This document shows positions 18,779-28,633 of a DNA stretch of 64,000 bases, piece by piece. Position numbers and translations under genes: made by a program. This stretch comes from Bacillus sp. SJS. Its GTDB lineage: Bacteria; Bacillota; Bacilli; Bacillales; Bacillaceae. The notes below the pieces were generated by a model that saw nothing but the letters and a program-made list of their open reading frames with translations, made no database searches and was not told the origin of the DNA. The stretch covers positions 88,661-152,660 of the forward strand of contig NZ_JAQV02000002.1 of NCBI RefSeq assembly GCF_000732485.2. The letters run 5' to 3'. The stretch's first letter is position 1. Each line of letters begins with the position of its first letter.

Positions 18779-19527
18779 CACTGCTTCAAAGGAATTTCAA
18801 GCACTTGTCCCGCATATACCTCATTGGCTGAGAGCTGATTATAGTCTTTAATAATGGCTTCGCCTTCCCTGCTTTTAAAATATTTAAGCGAAATGCGATA
18901 TAAGTTTTCTTTAGGTTTCACCACATGCTCAACTACTTTACCGGCTGGCTTGTCATCTGCTGCAGGGTCTGCCGTTTTAGAGGTTTTTTCCCCTTCGGCG
19001 GGTGCAGAATCCGGAGCTTCAGATGGTACAGCGGGTTCTTCAGGCGTTTCCTGCTGCTGCGGGCCCGCTGTCTCTCCTGGATCTTCCACTTCCTCCTCAG
19101 TCCCGGAAGCAGCTGCGGTATCTTGAGATGATTGGGCATCCTGCGGAGAACTGCTTTCGTCTGTTTCCCTTACCGGCTCAGATTTTTCAGGAGCTTCATT
19201 ATTTGACCGATTATTATCAATAATAATCGACTCGTAATCTTTGAGCTTCTGCCCGTTATCCAAAGTCGTTCCATCTTTTTCATAATAGTATGTAAATGAC
19301 AGGAATAATATGGGCAAAAGGATAAAACATAGCGCCAATAAGCTGATAAGCGGATATTTTAGTTCTACTTTTTTCCCGGTTTTCTTCGCACGCCGCCTGG
19401 TTTTGTGAATCTCACTTCTTGAAGGATACTGGCCATTCTTTTCTTTACTATCTGCAGCCAATTGCTCCTTTATTTGACCGTTTCTTCCGGAGGAATTCAT
19501 TCTCCTGTTCATGGGGTTAAGATTCAC
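18778..19527 (-). CDS. ypbE: YpbE-like membrane-anchored LysM protein
   Basis: A 249-residue protein with a basic cytosolic N-terminus (1-55), one membrane helix (about 58-80), a long proline/glutamate/serine-rich low-complexity stretch (about 100-195), and one C-terminal LysM domain (about 200-247, ENLYRISLKYF...YAGQVLEIPL) for peptidoglycan binding. The likely start is GTG with AGAGGTG just before or overlapping; an ATG five codons on is possible. It overlaps the ypbD stop by 11 bases, so the two are coupled. Function unknown; the design suggests a wall-spanning tether. Confidence 0.82.
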   Translation of the reverse strand: MNLNPMNRRMNSSGRNGQIKEQLAADSKEKNGQYPSRSEIHKTRRRAKKTGKKVELKYPLISLLALCFILLPILFLSFTYYYEKDGTTLDNGQKLKDYESIIIDNNRSNNEAPEKSEPVRETDESSSPQDAQSSQDTAAASGTEEEVEDPGETAGPQQQETPEEPAVPSEAPDSAPAEGEKTSKTADPAADDKPAGKVVEHVVKPKENLYRISLKYFKSREGEAIIKDYNQLSANEVYAGQVLEIPLKQ

Positions 19528-20113
19528 CTCTATTTAGATACTTTAATCTGATTTGAATACCAAACACTAAATCAATCAGAAAATGGGCAGTGACAGCAGC
19601 AAGCAGATTGTCTGTAAGTTCAAATAAAATACCTATCAGAACGCTGACTGCCGTAACCATTATGAATAAAAGAAATTTTGATAGATAGCGAATATGCAAG
19701 ATGGAAAAAAACAGGCTTGCAGCAATCAATCCGAATTCTGTTTGTAAAACGCCTCTGAATAACCATTCTTCCGCAAAGGCAATAATGGCAGTCATTAATA
19801 CAATATGCGGAATGGAACAGCTTCTGAAAAGCTTTTCATTAATTCCCCCGTCATCATACCAAGCCTGGGGAGCTGTTCTCATTACCACTAAATCCAATAA
19901 AATAACAGCTGCTGCAGCTCCTGCTCCGGCCGCAAGACCCATAAATGTAAAATTCATTTTCTCAGCAGGGACAAACCAGCCTCCCAGAAATAAATAGGAG
20001 CCAGCAAGGCCGGTAATAGCTAAGAGAAGCTGAGTCAGATAAAGCTGCTGAATCATCTGACGGTCTGTCAGTGTATGAATCAGTTCATTTTGTCTTTTGA
20101 ACAATCGGTTCAC
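19517..20113 (-). CDS. ypbD: CPBP-family intramembrane protease YpbD
   Basis: CAAX/ABI (CPBP) membrane protein with about six hydrophobic segments. The three glutamate-histidine motifs are present in order: EEWLFRG at 115-121, FFSILH at about 136-141, and HFLIDLVFG near residue 180. These residues form the metal-binding active site of the family. Substrate unknown. The GTG start overlaps the end of recS by 29 bases, so the exact start is uncertain and translation is coupled. Confidence 0.87.
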   Translation of the reverse strand: MNRLFKRQNELIHTLTDRQMIQQLYLTQLLLAITGLAGSYLFLGGWFVPAEKMNFTFMGLAAGAGAAAAVILLDLVVMRTAPQAWYDDGGINEKLFRSCSIPHIVLMTAIIAFAEEWLFRGVLQTEFGLIAASLFFSILHIRYLSKFLLFIMVTAVSVLIGILFELTDNLLAAVTAHFLIDLVFGIQIRLKYLNRGES

Positions 20114-21569
20114 TCACTTTAAACATCATTTTAAGTTCGTTTTTCCATCCCTCTGCCGTTTCATAGCCGGATGAAGCCTTGGTCTGGCCATAATAGGCTT
20201 CAATGTCCATTCCGCACGAATCACAGCAGAAGCGTGTAAATGATGGAGAATCGCTTTTTTCACCGAAATGTGCCAGGATTCCGCTTCTTCTGCACGTTTC
20301 TGTCGAATACCATTTTATCATATTCCATAGCTTTTCGGTTTTATTTTGCTGGCGCTCCTGAATTTTTTTCCAGATTTGATCCACTTTTACTTCCCAATTC
20401 TCACTCTTAAGCTTTTCAGCATGATGAAGAATAAATCGCTCATGTGTTTCCTCAATCTCAAGTTTAAAGGATGGATCGATTTCTTTTGAAGACAGATAAG
20501 CTTGCAATTCATCACGTGCAGGGAATTCTTTTTCAATCATAAAAAGAGGCAGCTGCACATCTTCAGGATCATACAAGGTAATTGCAATAGCTGGCAGTCC
20601 GTCGCGCCCCGCTCTTCCGATTTCCTGCATATATGCATCCATTCTTGCAGGTATATGAAAATGAATGACATAACGGATGTTGTTTTTATTCACACCCATT
20701 CCGAAAGCATTTGTACAGCAGACAAGTTCAAGCTGTCCATTAATAAATTGCTGCTGAATCAGCATCCGCTGTTCATTTTCCATACCTCCATGATAGAAGG
20801 CAATTCTCTTAAACCCTTTTTCTTTCAAATATGAAACTGCTTTTTCACTCCATTGTCTCCCCCCGCAGTAAATTAGCCCCGGCCCTTCCAGCCTGCCAAC
20901 AAGCTCTGATAATTGATTGAGTTTATCCTCAAGACCTCTTGCTTCACTAACCATGATTGATATGTTCGGCCGGTTAACTGAATATACGTGCCGGATAGGA
21001 TCTGTCATATGTAAAGATAAATGTATATCTTTGAGAACTTCTTTGGTTGCAGTTGCTGTCATAGCAAGGCAAGGAGCCTTATTCAGCTTCCCTCTTGCCT
21101 GGCCGATTAATGAATAATCCGGTCTGAAATCGTGACCCCATTGTGAAATGCAATGAGCTTCATCGACTACAAACAGCGAGATATGAATTTTATTCAGCGC
21201 ATTCAGAACCCTTTCATGCTTGAGGCTCTCGGGAGAAAGGAAGATAAACCGATACTCAGGCAGATGATAAAGAGCTGACTTTTTCTCATCAAATGATAAG
21301 AAACTATTCAGGGCAACCGCGCGTTTTTCCCCATTCATTTTAAGCTGGGCAACCTGGTCCTCCATTAAAGCAAGCAATGGAGATATAATAACTACATCTC
21401 CCTCCAGAATGTATCCCGGAAGCTGATAGCATAAAGATTTTCCTCCTCCAGTCGGGAGCATGGCAATAACATCCCTTCCATTGACAAGGTCCTCGATAAT
21501 CTCCTTTTGCCCTTCCCTGAAGGCATCAAACCCAAAGTGCTTTTTTAATACAGCATTTAAATTCAGCAA
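20085..21569 (-). CDS. recS: RecQ-family DNA helicase RecS
   Basis: 3'-5' superfamily-2 helicase of 494 residues, the shorter of the two Bacillus RecQ paralogues, placed in DNA repair and recombination. Motif I is MLPTGGGKS (about 38-46), motif II DEAHC (about 135), and motif VI QEIGRAGRDG (about 315). The C-terminal zinc-binding cysteines (CRRSG, CCDSCG) are present, but no HRDC domain. Start is TTG after AGAGGTGAAATACAA. It follows ypbB by a few bases as in B. subtilis. Confidence 0.94.
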   Translation of the reverse strand: MLNLNAVLKKHFGFDAFREGQKEIIEDLVNGRDVIAMLPTGGGKSLCYQLPGYILEGDVVIISPLLALMEDQVAQLKMNGEKRAVALNSFLSFDEKKSALYHLPEYRFIFLSPESLKHERVLNALNKIHISLFVVDEAHCISQWGHDFRPDYSLIGQARGKLNKAPCLAMTATATKEVLKDIHLSLHMTDPIRHVYSVNRPNISIMVSEARGLEDKLNQLSELVGRLEGPGLIYCGGRQWSEKAVSYLKEKGFKRIAFYHGGMENEQRMLIQQQFINGQLELVCCTNAFGMGVNKNNIRYVIHFHIPARMDAYMQEIGRAGRDGLPAIAITLYDPEDVQLPLFMIEKEFPARDELQAYLSSKEIDPSFKLEIEETHERFILHHAEKLKSENWEVKVDQIWKKIQERQQNKTEKLWNMIKWYSTETCRRSGILAHFGEKSDSPSFTRFCCDSCGMDIEAYYGQTKASSGYETAEGWKNELKMMFKVSEPIVQKTK

Positions 21570-21576
21570 TTGTATT

Positions 21577-22614
21577 TCACCTCTTTGCGACAGCCATTCC
21601 GAGCCTGATTTGAAAATAGGTATATTTATGATCTAAATGTTCCTTAATATTTTTAAGCTGCTTGGTTTTCAAATGTTCAATGGCTTCTGCTATTTCCTCT
21701 TTTTCGACTTGAAGCAGATAAGGATTGATGTTAAAGCTTGGGTCCTGCATGGCAATTTCTACAAGATGATCTTCTATTGTACTCATCTTCAGGTTCCTGA
21801 TTTTACAGGCATCTTCCTTGCTTTTCCCCTGTTTAAGCAGCATATATGTTCGTTTGGCAGATTGCGTGAGGGGTAGGGAATCGGGCACCTCCCTACTAAG
21901 TTTTGAGAGCAATACAGCGTTTGAGGCCACCGCATTTTCCAGTAAATCATGCATTAAGCTCCAGAAACACAACTCCAAGTATACCGGGTCCTTCTCAAGC
22001 TTCTCTGCCAGCTGATCATAGGTCAATCCAGCCCGCTCAGGTGTTGTGAGCCTATAGACAAAAAGTTCTGCCATGAAATCCTGTTTGCCTGAAAGAAATA
22101 AATTCAGCTCTTCATTTAATTTTAATGCAAGACCTGTTCTGTCTGAATTTGATTGTGCCAAAAATGATTTTATCCACTGCTGCGCATCTTCATCAGAGGT
22201 TAAGGGCAGGAACCGCGACTTATTACGAATCAAATGGGTTACGGTCTGGATCAGCAGTGATAATCTGACCCAAGCCTCCCTGCCTCCCCTGCCATGCTTC
22301 CAGCTGTTCAGCTCTTTTGGAATCGGCATGGCTGTTAAGGAATGATGCAAGGCTTCTTTCCCAGATGATGTTAATTTCCCGTTGTTCCCAATTAACTTTT
22401 TCGTTTCCAGGCTCCTGCATGCATCTTCAATCGTTTCTCTGTTGATCTGCGGAAAAAGTGAAAAAAAACTCGAAAGCCCAAACAGCTGCATATCCTGAAG
22501 GGTTTGGGACGTCTTTTTCCCTCTCAACAGATGATAAATAGCGGAAAAAGATCTCTCCCCGTTAAAACGATCCAGGCACAAAAGACAAATGTATGAATAT
22601 CCTGTCACTACCAT
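21577..22614 (-). CDS. ypbB: YpbB-like helix-turn-helix protein
   Basis: A 345-residue soluble protein of unknown role that always pairs with recS in Bacillus. The C-terminal third resembles an RQC/HTH-40 winged helix (TYMLLKQGKSKEDACKIRNLKMSTIEDHLVEIA), the kind of domain found at the end of longer RecQ helicases. I infer that it may supply the missing accessory domain to RecS. ATG preceded by GGTGATTAAAT. The intergenic spacer to recS is 7 bases. Confidence 0.85.
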   Translation of the reverse strand: MVVTGYSYICLLCLDRFNGERSFSAIYHLLRGKKTSQTLQDMQLFGLSSFFSLFPQINRETIEDACRSLETKKLIGNNGKLTSSGKEALHHSLTAMPIPKELNSWKHGRGGREAWVRLSLLIQTVTHLIRNKSRFLPLTSDEDAQQWIKSFLAQSNSDRTGLALKLNEELNLFLSGKQDFMAELFVYRLTTPERAGLTYDQLAEKLEKDPVYLELCFWSLMHDLLENAVASNAVLLSKLSREVPDSLPLTQSAKRTYMLLKQGKSKEDACKIRNLKMSTIEDHLVEIAMQDPSFNINPYLLQVEKEEIAEAIEHLKTKQLKNIKEHLDHKYTYFQIRLGMAVAKR

Positions 22615-22654
22615 ATTTAATCACCAGCGCTTCGCAGATTCTGACAATACTTGA

Positions 22655-23131
<477 letters not shown>

Positions 23132-23136
23132 AGTTC

Positions 23137-23175
23137 AAAAAAACCCCCCGGCCGATTAAGCCGGGGGGTTTTTTT
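23137..23175. terminator. Bidirectional terminator between fer and ribU
   Basis: AAAAACCCCCCGGC-cgattaa-GCCGGGGGGTTTTTTT, a stable GC stem with A/T flanks for both convergent genes. Confidence 0.92.
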
Positions 23176-23181
23176 ATTGTA

Positions 23182-23757
23182 TCATCCAGTTTGGATGGAT
23201 TTTTGTTCAAACCAGGTTTTCATTCTTACATAGACCATTGTAAAGATAGCAGAAATCAGAATACCTTTTATAAGATTGAACGGGAGAATTCCCAGAATGA
23301 TGAATTGATAAATTTGTTCCGCATTCATTTGCTGCGCCCCTAAGAAATAGGTGTAAGCCGGAAGGATCACATAATAGTTAAATACCGACATCAACACTGC
23401 CATTGCAATTGTTCCGGATGCCATCCCAATCAACAGGCCTTTCACCGTCTGATTTTTTTTGTAAAAAAACCATGCGGGCAAAATCAGCAATGCTGCTGAA
23501 ACAAAGTTCGCAGCTTCCCCTATTGGTACGCCTGTTCCGCTGCCCTGAATGAAGTAGTGCAAAATATTCTTAAGTGCTTCCACCGCCATCGCCGAACCCG
23601 GTCCGAATAAAATCAGCGCCGCCAGAGCTGGAAGATCGCTGAAATCAATTTTTAAAAATGCACTTCCCGGATAAGGGATTTCGAGCATCATCAGCAAAAA
23701 TGCAATGCTGCTTAATACTGCTGTAATGACTCTTTTTCTTAGTTTGTTTTGAACCAT
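23182..23757 (-). CDS. ribU: Riboflavin ECF transporter S component RibU
   Basis: Substrate-binding membrane subunit that imports riboflavin with the shared EcfAA'T module. The 191-residue product has about six hydrophobic helices and the RibU sequence features near the N-terminus (LEIPYPGSAFLKIDFSDLP) and EALKNILHYF. The ATG at 23757 follows AAAAGGAGAG; the longer upstream frame runs into the riboswitch terminator and is rejected. Regulation by the FMN riboswitch upstream confirms the assignment. Confidence 0.95.
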   Translation of the reverse strand: MVQNKLRKRVITAVLSSIAFLLMMLEIPYPGSAFLKIDFSDLPALAALILFGPGSAMAVEALKNILHYFIQGSGTGVPIGEAANFVSAALLILPAWFFYKKNQTVKGLLIGMASGTIAMAVLMSVFNYYVILPAYTYFLGAQQMNAEQIYQFIILGILPFNLIKGILISAIFTMVYVRMKTWFEQKSIQTG

Positions 23758-23815
23758 ATCTGTTTCTCTCCTTTTCATGATCTCTCTCTTGAAAAGAAGG
23801 GCTGTTCTGATTTGC

Positions 23816-23850
23816 CAAAAAACCCCCTGCCGTTTTGGACAGAGGGAGTT
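23816..23850 (-). terminator. Riboswitch-controlled terminator of ribU
   Basis: Minus-strand CCCTCTGTC-caaaac-GGCAGGGGG followed by six T residues, located between the FMN aptamer and ribU. It is the expression platform that stops transcription when FMN is bound. Confidence 0.85.
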
Positions 23851-23910
23851 AAAGTGCAATCTGAATAAACGTGAAAAAATACATATTTTTTCAGCGTTCA
23901 GCCACCATCT

Positions 23911-24033
23911 TCTCCCATCCAGACTATACTGTCGGCTCTGGAATTACACCAGATCCTGCCCTTATCAGGCTCGCGGGCTTAGAGACTTTCGCCTCATCAC
24001 CGCCGGTAGGGAATTACACCCTGCCCCGAAGAA
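23911..24033 (-). promoter_or_regulatory. FMN riboswitch (RFN element) of ribU
   Basis: Minus strand reads the full RFN consensus: TTCGGGGCAGGGTG, AATTCCCTACCGGCGGTGAT, GCCCGCGAG, GGATCTGGTG, AATTCCAGAGCCGACAGT and GTCTGGATGGGAGAAG. Senses flavin mononucleotide and controls riboflavin uptake. Confidence 0.96.
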
Positions 24034-24174
24034 TGATCATATTTAATTTGTATTCCAAGTAAGTATATCGGCTTTTTCATCATTTGTATAGGAAAAAGTC
24101 TTGTAAGCCACTTTTTCAATCTTCATGAAAAAAATATCGCCCAAGAAACCGCTTTCACACTTTACCGCACTGAT

Positions 24175-24203
24175 TTGTATTGTTACACTATTCTCAATAT
24201 GAT
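24175..24203 (+). promoter_or_regulatory. Candidate sigma-A promoter for serA
   Basis: TTGTAT, 17-base spacer, TATGAT, about 40 bases before the serA start. Confidence 0.55.
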
Positions 24204-24240
24204 AAATTATCTAACAAATTGCAACCGGAGGAGATGCTTT

Positions 24241-25812
24241 ATGTTTAGAGTTCTTGTTTCAGATCCAATAAGCAGAGATGGTCTTGAACCGCTGCTTGAA
24301 GCGGAGAATATAGAAATCGTTCAAAAAAACGTATCCGAAGAAGAAAATTTGGCTCAATATGATGCACTATTTGTTAGAAGCGCTACGAAAGTTACGGAAG
24401 AATTGATGAATCAAATGCCAAAGTTAAAGATCGTCGCAAGAGCAGGAGTCGGTGTTGACAACATTGATGTCGATCAGGCTACAAGAAAAGGCATTATAGT
24501 CATTAATGCACCTGATGGGAATACGATTTCAACTGCCGAACATACCTTTGCCATGATTGCCTCTCTCGTCCGGCATATCCCACAGGCGAATATGTCTGTA
24601 AAAAACCGGGAGTGGAAACGGTCTTCCTTTGTAGGAAGCGAACTGCACGGTAAAATGCTGGGTATTGTGGGACTGGGAAGAATTGGGACGGAGCTTGCTA
24701 GACGGGCGAAGGCATTTGGGATGAGAGTGGCCGTGTTCGATCCCTTTTTGACGAAAGAGCGATCTGAAAAAATCGGGGTCGAAAAACATGACTTTGAAGA
24801 GCTTCTTACTCAAGCCGATATCATTACCGTTCATACCCCGCTGACAAAAGAAACGAAAGGTCTCTTAAATAAAGAAACGATCGGCAAAACGAAAAAAGGG
24901 GTTTATCTTGTCAACTGTGCCCGGGGAGGCATCATTGATGAAGATGCGCTATGTACATATCTCGAGAACGGCCATGTGCGTGGAGTGGCGCTGGACGTAT
25001 TTGAAGTCGAGCCTCCCGAGCATACACGCCTGCTTGAATTTGAACAGGTCATAGCAACACCCCACCTGGGCGCTTCTACAAAAGAAGCGCAGCTGAATGT
25101 TGCTTACCAGGTATCAAAGGAAGTGCTGTTATTTATTCAGGGGAAGCAGGTAACGACCTCTATTAACCTCCCTGCCATGTCTGACGAAGCTTATCAGAAA
25201 GTAGCTCCTTACGATTCTTTGGCTCAAAAAATCGGATCTTTTCTTTCACAATATATGAATCAGCCGGTTCAGAGCATTACGATTGAATACGAAGGTACAG
25301 CTGCTGAAATTGAAACGGCCTATGTGACGAAAAGTATGATTGCTTCTTTCCTTAAACAGCGCATGGATATAAATATTAATACGGTGAATGCCGGAGTGCT
25401 TGCAAGAGAACGCGGCATTCAATTTATTGAGAAAGTGTCCGATCAAAACTCCGGATATTCTAATAGCATGAAGGTTACCATTCACGGGGAACAAACCACT
25501 TCAGAGATAAAAGGCACCTCTATCCCCCACTTCGGAGAGCGGATTGTATCGGTCAACGGATTTTCAATTGATTTTCATCCATCAGGCCATCTGCTTTATA
25601 TTCAGCATACCGATGTTCCGGGAGTAATCGGAAATGTTGGAAGAATCCTTGGCAATCATTCCGTGAATATCGCCACGATGCAGGTGGGGCGGAAAGAAAA
25701 AGGCGGTGAAGCCATCATGATGCTGTCGTTTGACCGTCCGCTTGATCAGCCTATATTATCCGCTTTGACTGAGCTTGATGAAATCGTGTTTGTAAAAGCC
25801 ATTGAGCTTTAA
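24241..25812 (+). CDS. serA: D-3-phosphoglycerate dehydrogenase
   Basis: First step of serine synthesis: oxidises 3-phosphoglycerate to 3-phosphohydroxypyruvate with NAD. The 523-residue long-form enzyme has the NAD motif GLGRIG (about 145-150), catalytic Arg in VNCARGG, Glu and His (HLGAST), an intervening ASB domain, and a C-terminal ACT domain (about 450-523; HTDVPGVIGNVGRIL) for serine feedback. The ATG at 24241 follows GGAGGAG; the longer frame upstream crosses the promoter and is rejected. Confidence 0.96.
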   Translation: MFRVLVSDPISRDGLEPLLEAENIEIVQKNVSEEENLAQYDALFVRSATKVTEELMNQMPKLKIVARAGVGVDNIDVDQATRKGIIVINAPDGNTISTAEHTFAMIASLVRHIPQANMSVKNREWKRSSFVGSELHGKMLGIVGLGRIGTELARRAKAFGMRVAVFDPFLTKERSEKIGVEKHDFEELLTQADIITVHTPLTKETKGLLNKETIGKTKKGVYLVNCARGGIIDEDALCTYLENGHVRGVALDVFEVEPPEHTRLLEFEQVIATPHLGASTKEAQLNVAYQVSKEVLLFIQGKQVTTSINLPAMSDEAYQKVAPYDSLAQKIGSFLSQYMNQPVQSITIEYEGTAAEIETAYVTKSMIASFLKQRMDININTVNAGVLARERGIQFIEKVSDQNSGYSNSMKVTIHGEQTTSEIKGTSIPHFGERIVSVNGFSIDFHPSGHLLYIQHTDVPGVIGNVGRILGNHSVNIATMQVGRKEKGGEAIMMLSFDRPLDQPILSALTELDEIVFVKAIEL

Positions 25813-25819
25813 TTAATTA

Positions 25820-25897
25820 GCTCTGTTTAACTTGGCTGTTGATTGCAGCTAAGCAGGTACAGGCTTCAAAAAATCAACATCATGCATTAACATAGCC
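25820..25897 (+). repeat. MITE-like dispersed repeat, short copy 2
   Basis: A 78-base internally deleted copy: left end GCTCTGTTTAACTTGGCTGT then TGATTGCAGC, right end AAATCAACATCATGCATTAA then CATAGCC. The two ends are imperfect inverted repeats (GGCT-TGTTAA). Lies directly after serA. Confidence 0.7.
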
Positions 25898-25901
25898 AAT
25901 T

Positions 25902-25933
25902 AAAAAGGGGTCTTCCGCAGAAGACCCCTTTTT
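25902..25933. terminator. Bidirectional terminator between serA and hisJ
   Basis: AAAAAGGGGTCTTC-cgca-GAAGACCCCTTTTT, perfect stem, overlapping the end of hisJ's 3' flank. Confidence 0.92.
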
Positions 25934-25936
25934 GAT

Positions 25937-26749
25937 TTATCCAATTGGTACAACGGTTCTTTCACCCTTGGAAAACGTCACAATGGTTTCATAGCCGGTT
26001 TCCTTTGCAAGCGCAAGCGCCTGATCGTAATCAGCCCCTACATCCTCTGGCTGATGAGCATCAGATGAAAGGACAATCGGCACCCCTTTTTCATAGCACA
26101 TTTTCAGCAGTCTTTCATCAGGATAAAGCTTGCCTGTCGGCTTTCTTAATCCCGCTGTACTGATTTCCACACAAGTTTTGCTTTTGGAAAGGGCTGCTGC
26201 AGCTCTTTCATATTGCTCCAGTAAAAATTCTTCTTTTTCAGGAACGTAGTTAAAAATTTTCACTAAGTCCAAATGTCCGATAATATCAAAGAGATTCGAC
26301 TCTGCGAGGGTTACGACCTGGTCAAAATATTTTCTGTATGTATCATATACATCCCGCTTATCCCACTCGTGAATGAACTCCTTTAAATCAATGCCGAAGT
26401 CGTCTACCCAATGAATGGAGCCAATTACATAATCAAAATCATATTGGCGGATAAAACGCTCCATTTCCTCATGTTTGCCTGGTGTATAATCCATTTCGAT
26501 GGACATTTTTACATCAATCCCAGCCTTTTCGGCTTCCTGGAAAAGTGAGGTGTAATCGTTCATATCATAAAATCTTCGTTCATCGACCCAGGGATTGCTT
26601 AATATATCTGCGGTCTGATAAAAATGATAAGCATGCTCCGAAATCCCAAAATGCTCAATGTTCTTTCGTTTTGCTTCATCGGTAAATTTTTTTAAGTAGT
26701 CTAAAGTGAGTGTTCCTCGTTCTAAATGATTATGATAATCAGTCAGCAT
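25937..26749 (-). CDS. hisJ: Histidinol-phosphatase, PHP family
   Basis: A 270-residue PHP-domain phosphatase. Metal ligands are visible in DYHNHLERG near the N-terminus, GISEH, the central GSIHWVD and DIIGHLDLVK, and SSDAHQPEDVG near the C-terminus. This arrangement matches the HisJ/HisK type that dephosphorylates L-histidinol phosphate in histidine synthesis, though no other his gene is nearby and another phosphomonoester substrate cannot be excluded. GGGAGGGAACACT precedes the ATG. It is not next to serA in B. subtilis as I recall. Confidence 0.82.
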   Translation of the reverse strand: MLTDYHNHLERGTLTLDYLKKFTDEAKRKNIEHFGISEHAYHFYQTADILSNPWVDERRFYDMNDYTSLFQEAEKAGIDVKMSIEMDYTPGKHEEMERFIRQYDFDYVIGSIHWVDDFGIDLKEFIHEWDKRDVYDTYRKYFDQVVTLAESNLFDIIGHLDLVKIFNYVPEKEEFLLEQYERAAAALSKSKTCVEISTAGLRKPTGKLYPDERLLKMCYEKGVPIVLSSDAHQPEDVGADYDQALALAKETGYETIVTFSKGERTVVPIG

Positions 26750-26852
26750 AGTGTTCCCTCCCTTTTTCTTTCTTCACTTTAACATATTAAAGGGAGAGAG
26801 TTAAGAAAAACGGTGAATTTTTCGACAATTTCTATAGGCAAGCAGATAGCTG

Positions 26853-28082
26853 CTATTTCTTCATTTCAATTTGAATTGGATTTGGGCCATATGGGACTGT
26901 AATTGGCTTATCAACCTCAAGTGTCCCTACTTTATCTAAGTTTATATTTTGAAACGAGACCGTTTCAAAATTGAATTCTTTTGCAGTGAGAAGCAGCGCT
27001 TCCAGCATAAAGACTGTGTCTTCATTGTTCTGAAATTCAAATGTGTTAAAAGTTAAAATAAGTTCATTTCCCTGTTCTTGAACATTCTCAATTTTGGCGC
27101 CTTCTATCATAACAGACTGAAGCCCGCTGCCGATATTTTCAGTCATATCCGTATAGGCATCGCTGAAGGAATCATAGGATATATTGGACTTAACAAAAAG
27201 AGACTTTTTGCTTTGATTCTCATATTTAAAAAATGCTCGTTTATCAGATGGATGGAGCTCGAGTTCATTCAATACTCCCAATGGACCCATGTCAATACCT
27301 GGACTGTCCCCTGTATACAGTTCTGCTGCGGTATACCCTTTTCCACCGAATGAAGCCTGGATGATTTCGGCTAAAAGTGCATCCGATGAGCTGAGGATTT
27401 TTCGGTTTTCGCTCATGTGAATTTCAATATGCTGAGGATTTTCCGACTCTCTAATCTCAATGTCCTGGAAGTAATCAGATAAACCCCACTTCTCTTCATC
27501 AAAAAAAGCACGCAGCTCATTAAATTGTTCAGCTTGAATAGAGCCCCCGGATGATATAAGTGTTACAGGGATTGTATAATTGGCACTGCTGTCAGAATAA
27601 GCGAGGACAAGTGATTGATCGCGCTGATCTTCTTTTGCTGTAAATGTAACATTGGGTTCTACAGGGGGAGCCGGCCGTTGTTCTGCCTTTTTTTCTTCTT
27701 TGCTTTCCGGAACAGCTGTCTTAGGTGAAGACTCTGAAGGCTTCTCCCGTTCAGCCGTCTCTTGCTTGTCTTGTGCCAGACTTTCTTTTTCATCAGCCGG
27801 CTCCCCGGAGGATGCTCCTTTATCTTCTTCCGTCATTTGAAGTGAGTCATTACCCGAACCGCCTGACTGAAACTGACTGATCCAAAAGGGGGAAATAACC
27901 GCTAATATAAATAGAGCTGCAAAGCTTGCAACTAAAGGGCCAATCCAAATTTTCCTTTGTTTAAAAGGACGGCTTTCCGATGCCCTTTTATACACTTCAT
28001 CCCGGGAGCGTTTATCTCTTATTACAGGAAGCTTTGACAGCAGCTCTTGTATGTGCTCTTCATTATACCCGGATTTTTTCAT
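26853..28082 (-). CDS. rsiX: Anti-sigma factor RsiX
   Basis: Membrane anti-sigma factor that holds SigX. N-terminal cytosolic domain (1-45), one membrane helix (about 46-69), a low-complexity Glu/Lys/Pro/Ser linker (about 75-145), and a large extracytoplasmic domain (about 145-409) with a duplicated beta-rich GerMN-like appearance. The 409-residue length is somewhat above the B. subtilis protein as I recall it, the difference lying in the linker. It overlaps sigX by 20 bases and has its own GGAGGG site. Confidence 0.9.
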   Translation of the reverse strand: MKKSGYNEEHIQELLSKLPVIRDKRSRDEVYKRASESRPFKQRKIWIGPLVASFAALFILAVISPFWISQFQSGGSGNDSLQMTEEDKGASSGEPADEKESLAQDKQETAEREKPSESSPKTAVPESKEEKKAEQRPAPPVEPNVTFTAKEDQRDQSLVLAYSDSSANYTIPVTLISSGGSIQAEQFNELRAFFDEEKWGLSDYFQDIEIRESENPQHIEIHMSENRKILSSSDALLAEIIQASFGGKGYTAAELYTGDSPGIDMGPLGVLNELELHPSDKRAFFKYENQSKKSLFVKSNISYDSFSDAYTDMTENIGSGLQSVMIEGAKIENVQEQGNELILTFNTFEFQNNEDTVFMLEALLLTAKEFNFETVSFQNINLDKVGTLEVDKPITVPYGPNPIQIEMKK

Positions 28083-28608
28083 TATTTGCTCCCTCCTTCT
28101 CGCTGAGATGAGCCATGCTCTTTTTCAATGCCTTTATGGCCCGATGCTGGGTGGTTTTCACCTTGCTATCTGACCATGAAAGCGCTTCAGCAGTCTCCTG
28201 TATGGAAAGACCCTGTATGTATCTCATAATTATGACCGCCCGCTGATCCAGTGTACAGGCATCAAGTGATTGATAAATCCATTGAATTTGCTCGTTTTGC
28301 AATGCTATTTCATCAGGCATGGGAGATTGATCCTTCACTTGATTTGTATCCCAGTCAAACTTTTCAACCAAACGCTGGCGAATGGTTTTTTGCTTCCTGA
28401 ACCAGTCGATTGCAACATGCCTCGCGATGGAGAACAGCCAAGTTTTTTCAGTACTTCTGCCTTCAAACTTATCGTAGGATTTCAAAACGCGGATATAAAC
28501 CTCTTGAACAAGGTCTTCCGCCTGCTCACGGTCTTTCACCATATAAAAAAGGAATTGGAACAAATCCTGATGATACTTTTCATATAAAGTCTGAAAGGCT
28601 TCTTCCAT
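28063..28608 (-). CDS. sigX: ECF sigma factor SigX
   Basis: Extracytoplasmic-function sigma factor, 181 residues, with region 2 (MEEAFQTLYEKYHQDLF to TWLFSIARHVAIDWFR) and region 4 (ALDACTLDQRAVIIMRYIQGLSIQETAEAL). In B. subtilis SigX controls cell-surface charge and antimicrobial-peptide resistance (dlt, pssA). The ATG at 28608 is set by GGAGGGG and by the sigma-X promoter, whose -10 is only 26 bases upstream and lies inside the longer frame; the 13 extra codons therefore cannot be translated from that promoter. Confidence 0.94.
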   Translation of the reverse strand: MEEAFQTLYEKYHQDLFQFLFYMVKDREQAEDLVQEVYIRVLKSYDKFEGRSTEKTWLFSIARHVAIDWFRKQKTIRQRLVEKFDWDTNQVKDQSPMPDEIALQNEQIQWIYQSLDACTLDQRAVIIMRYIQGLSIQETAEALSWSDSKVKTTQHRAIKALKKSMAHLSEKEGANNEKIRV

Positions 28609-28633
28609 GGAAACCCCTCCGTTCATTTGCTTA

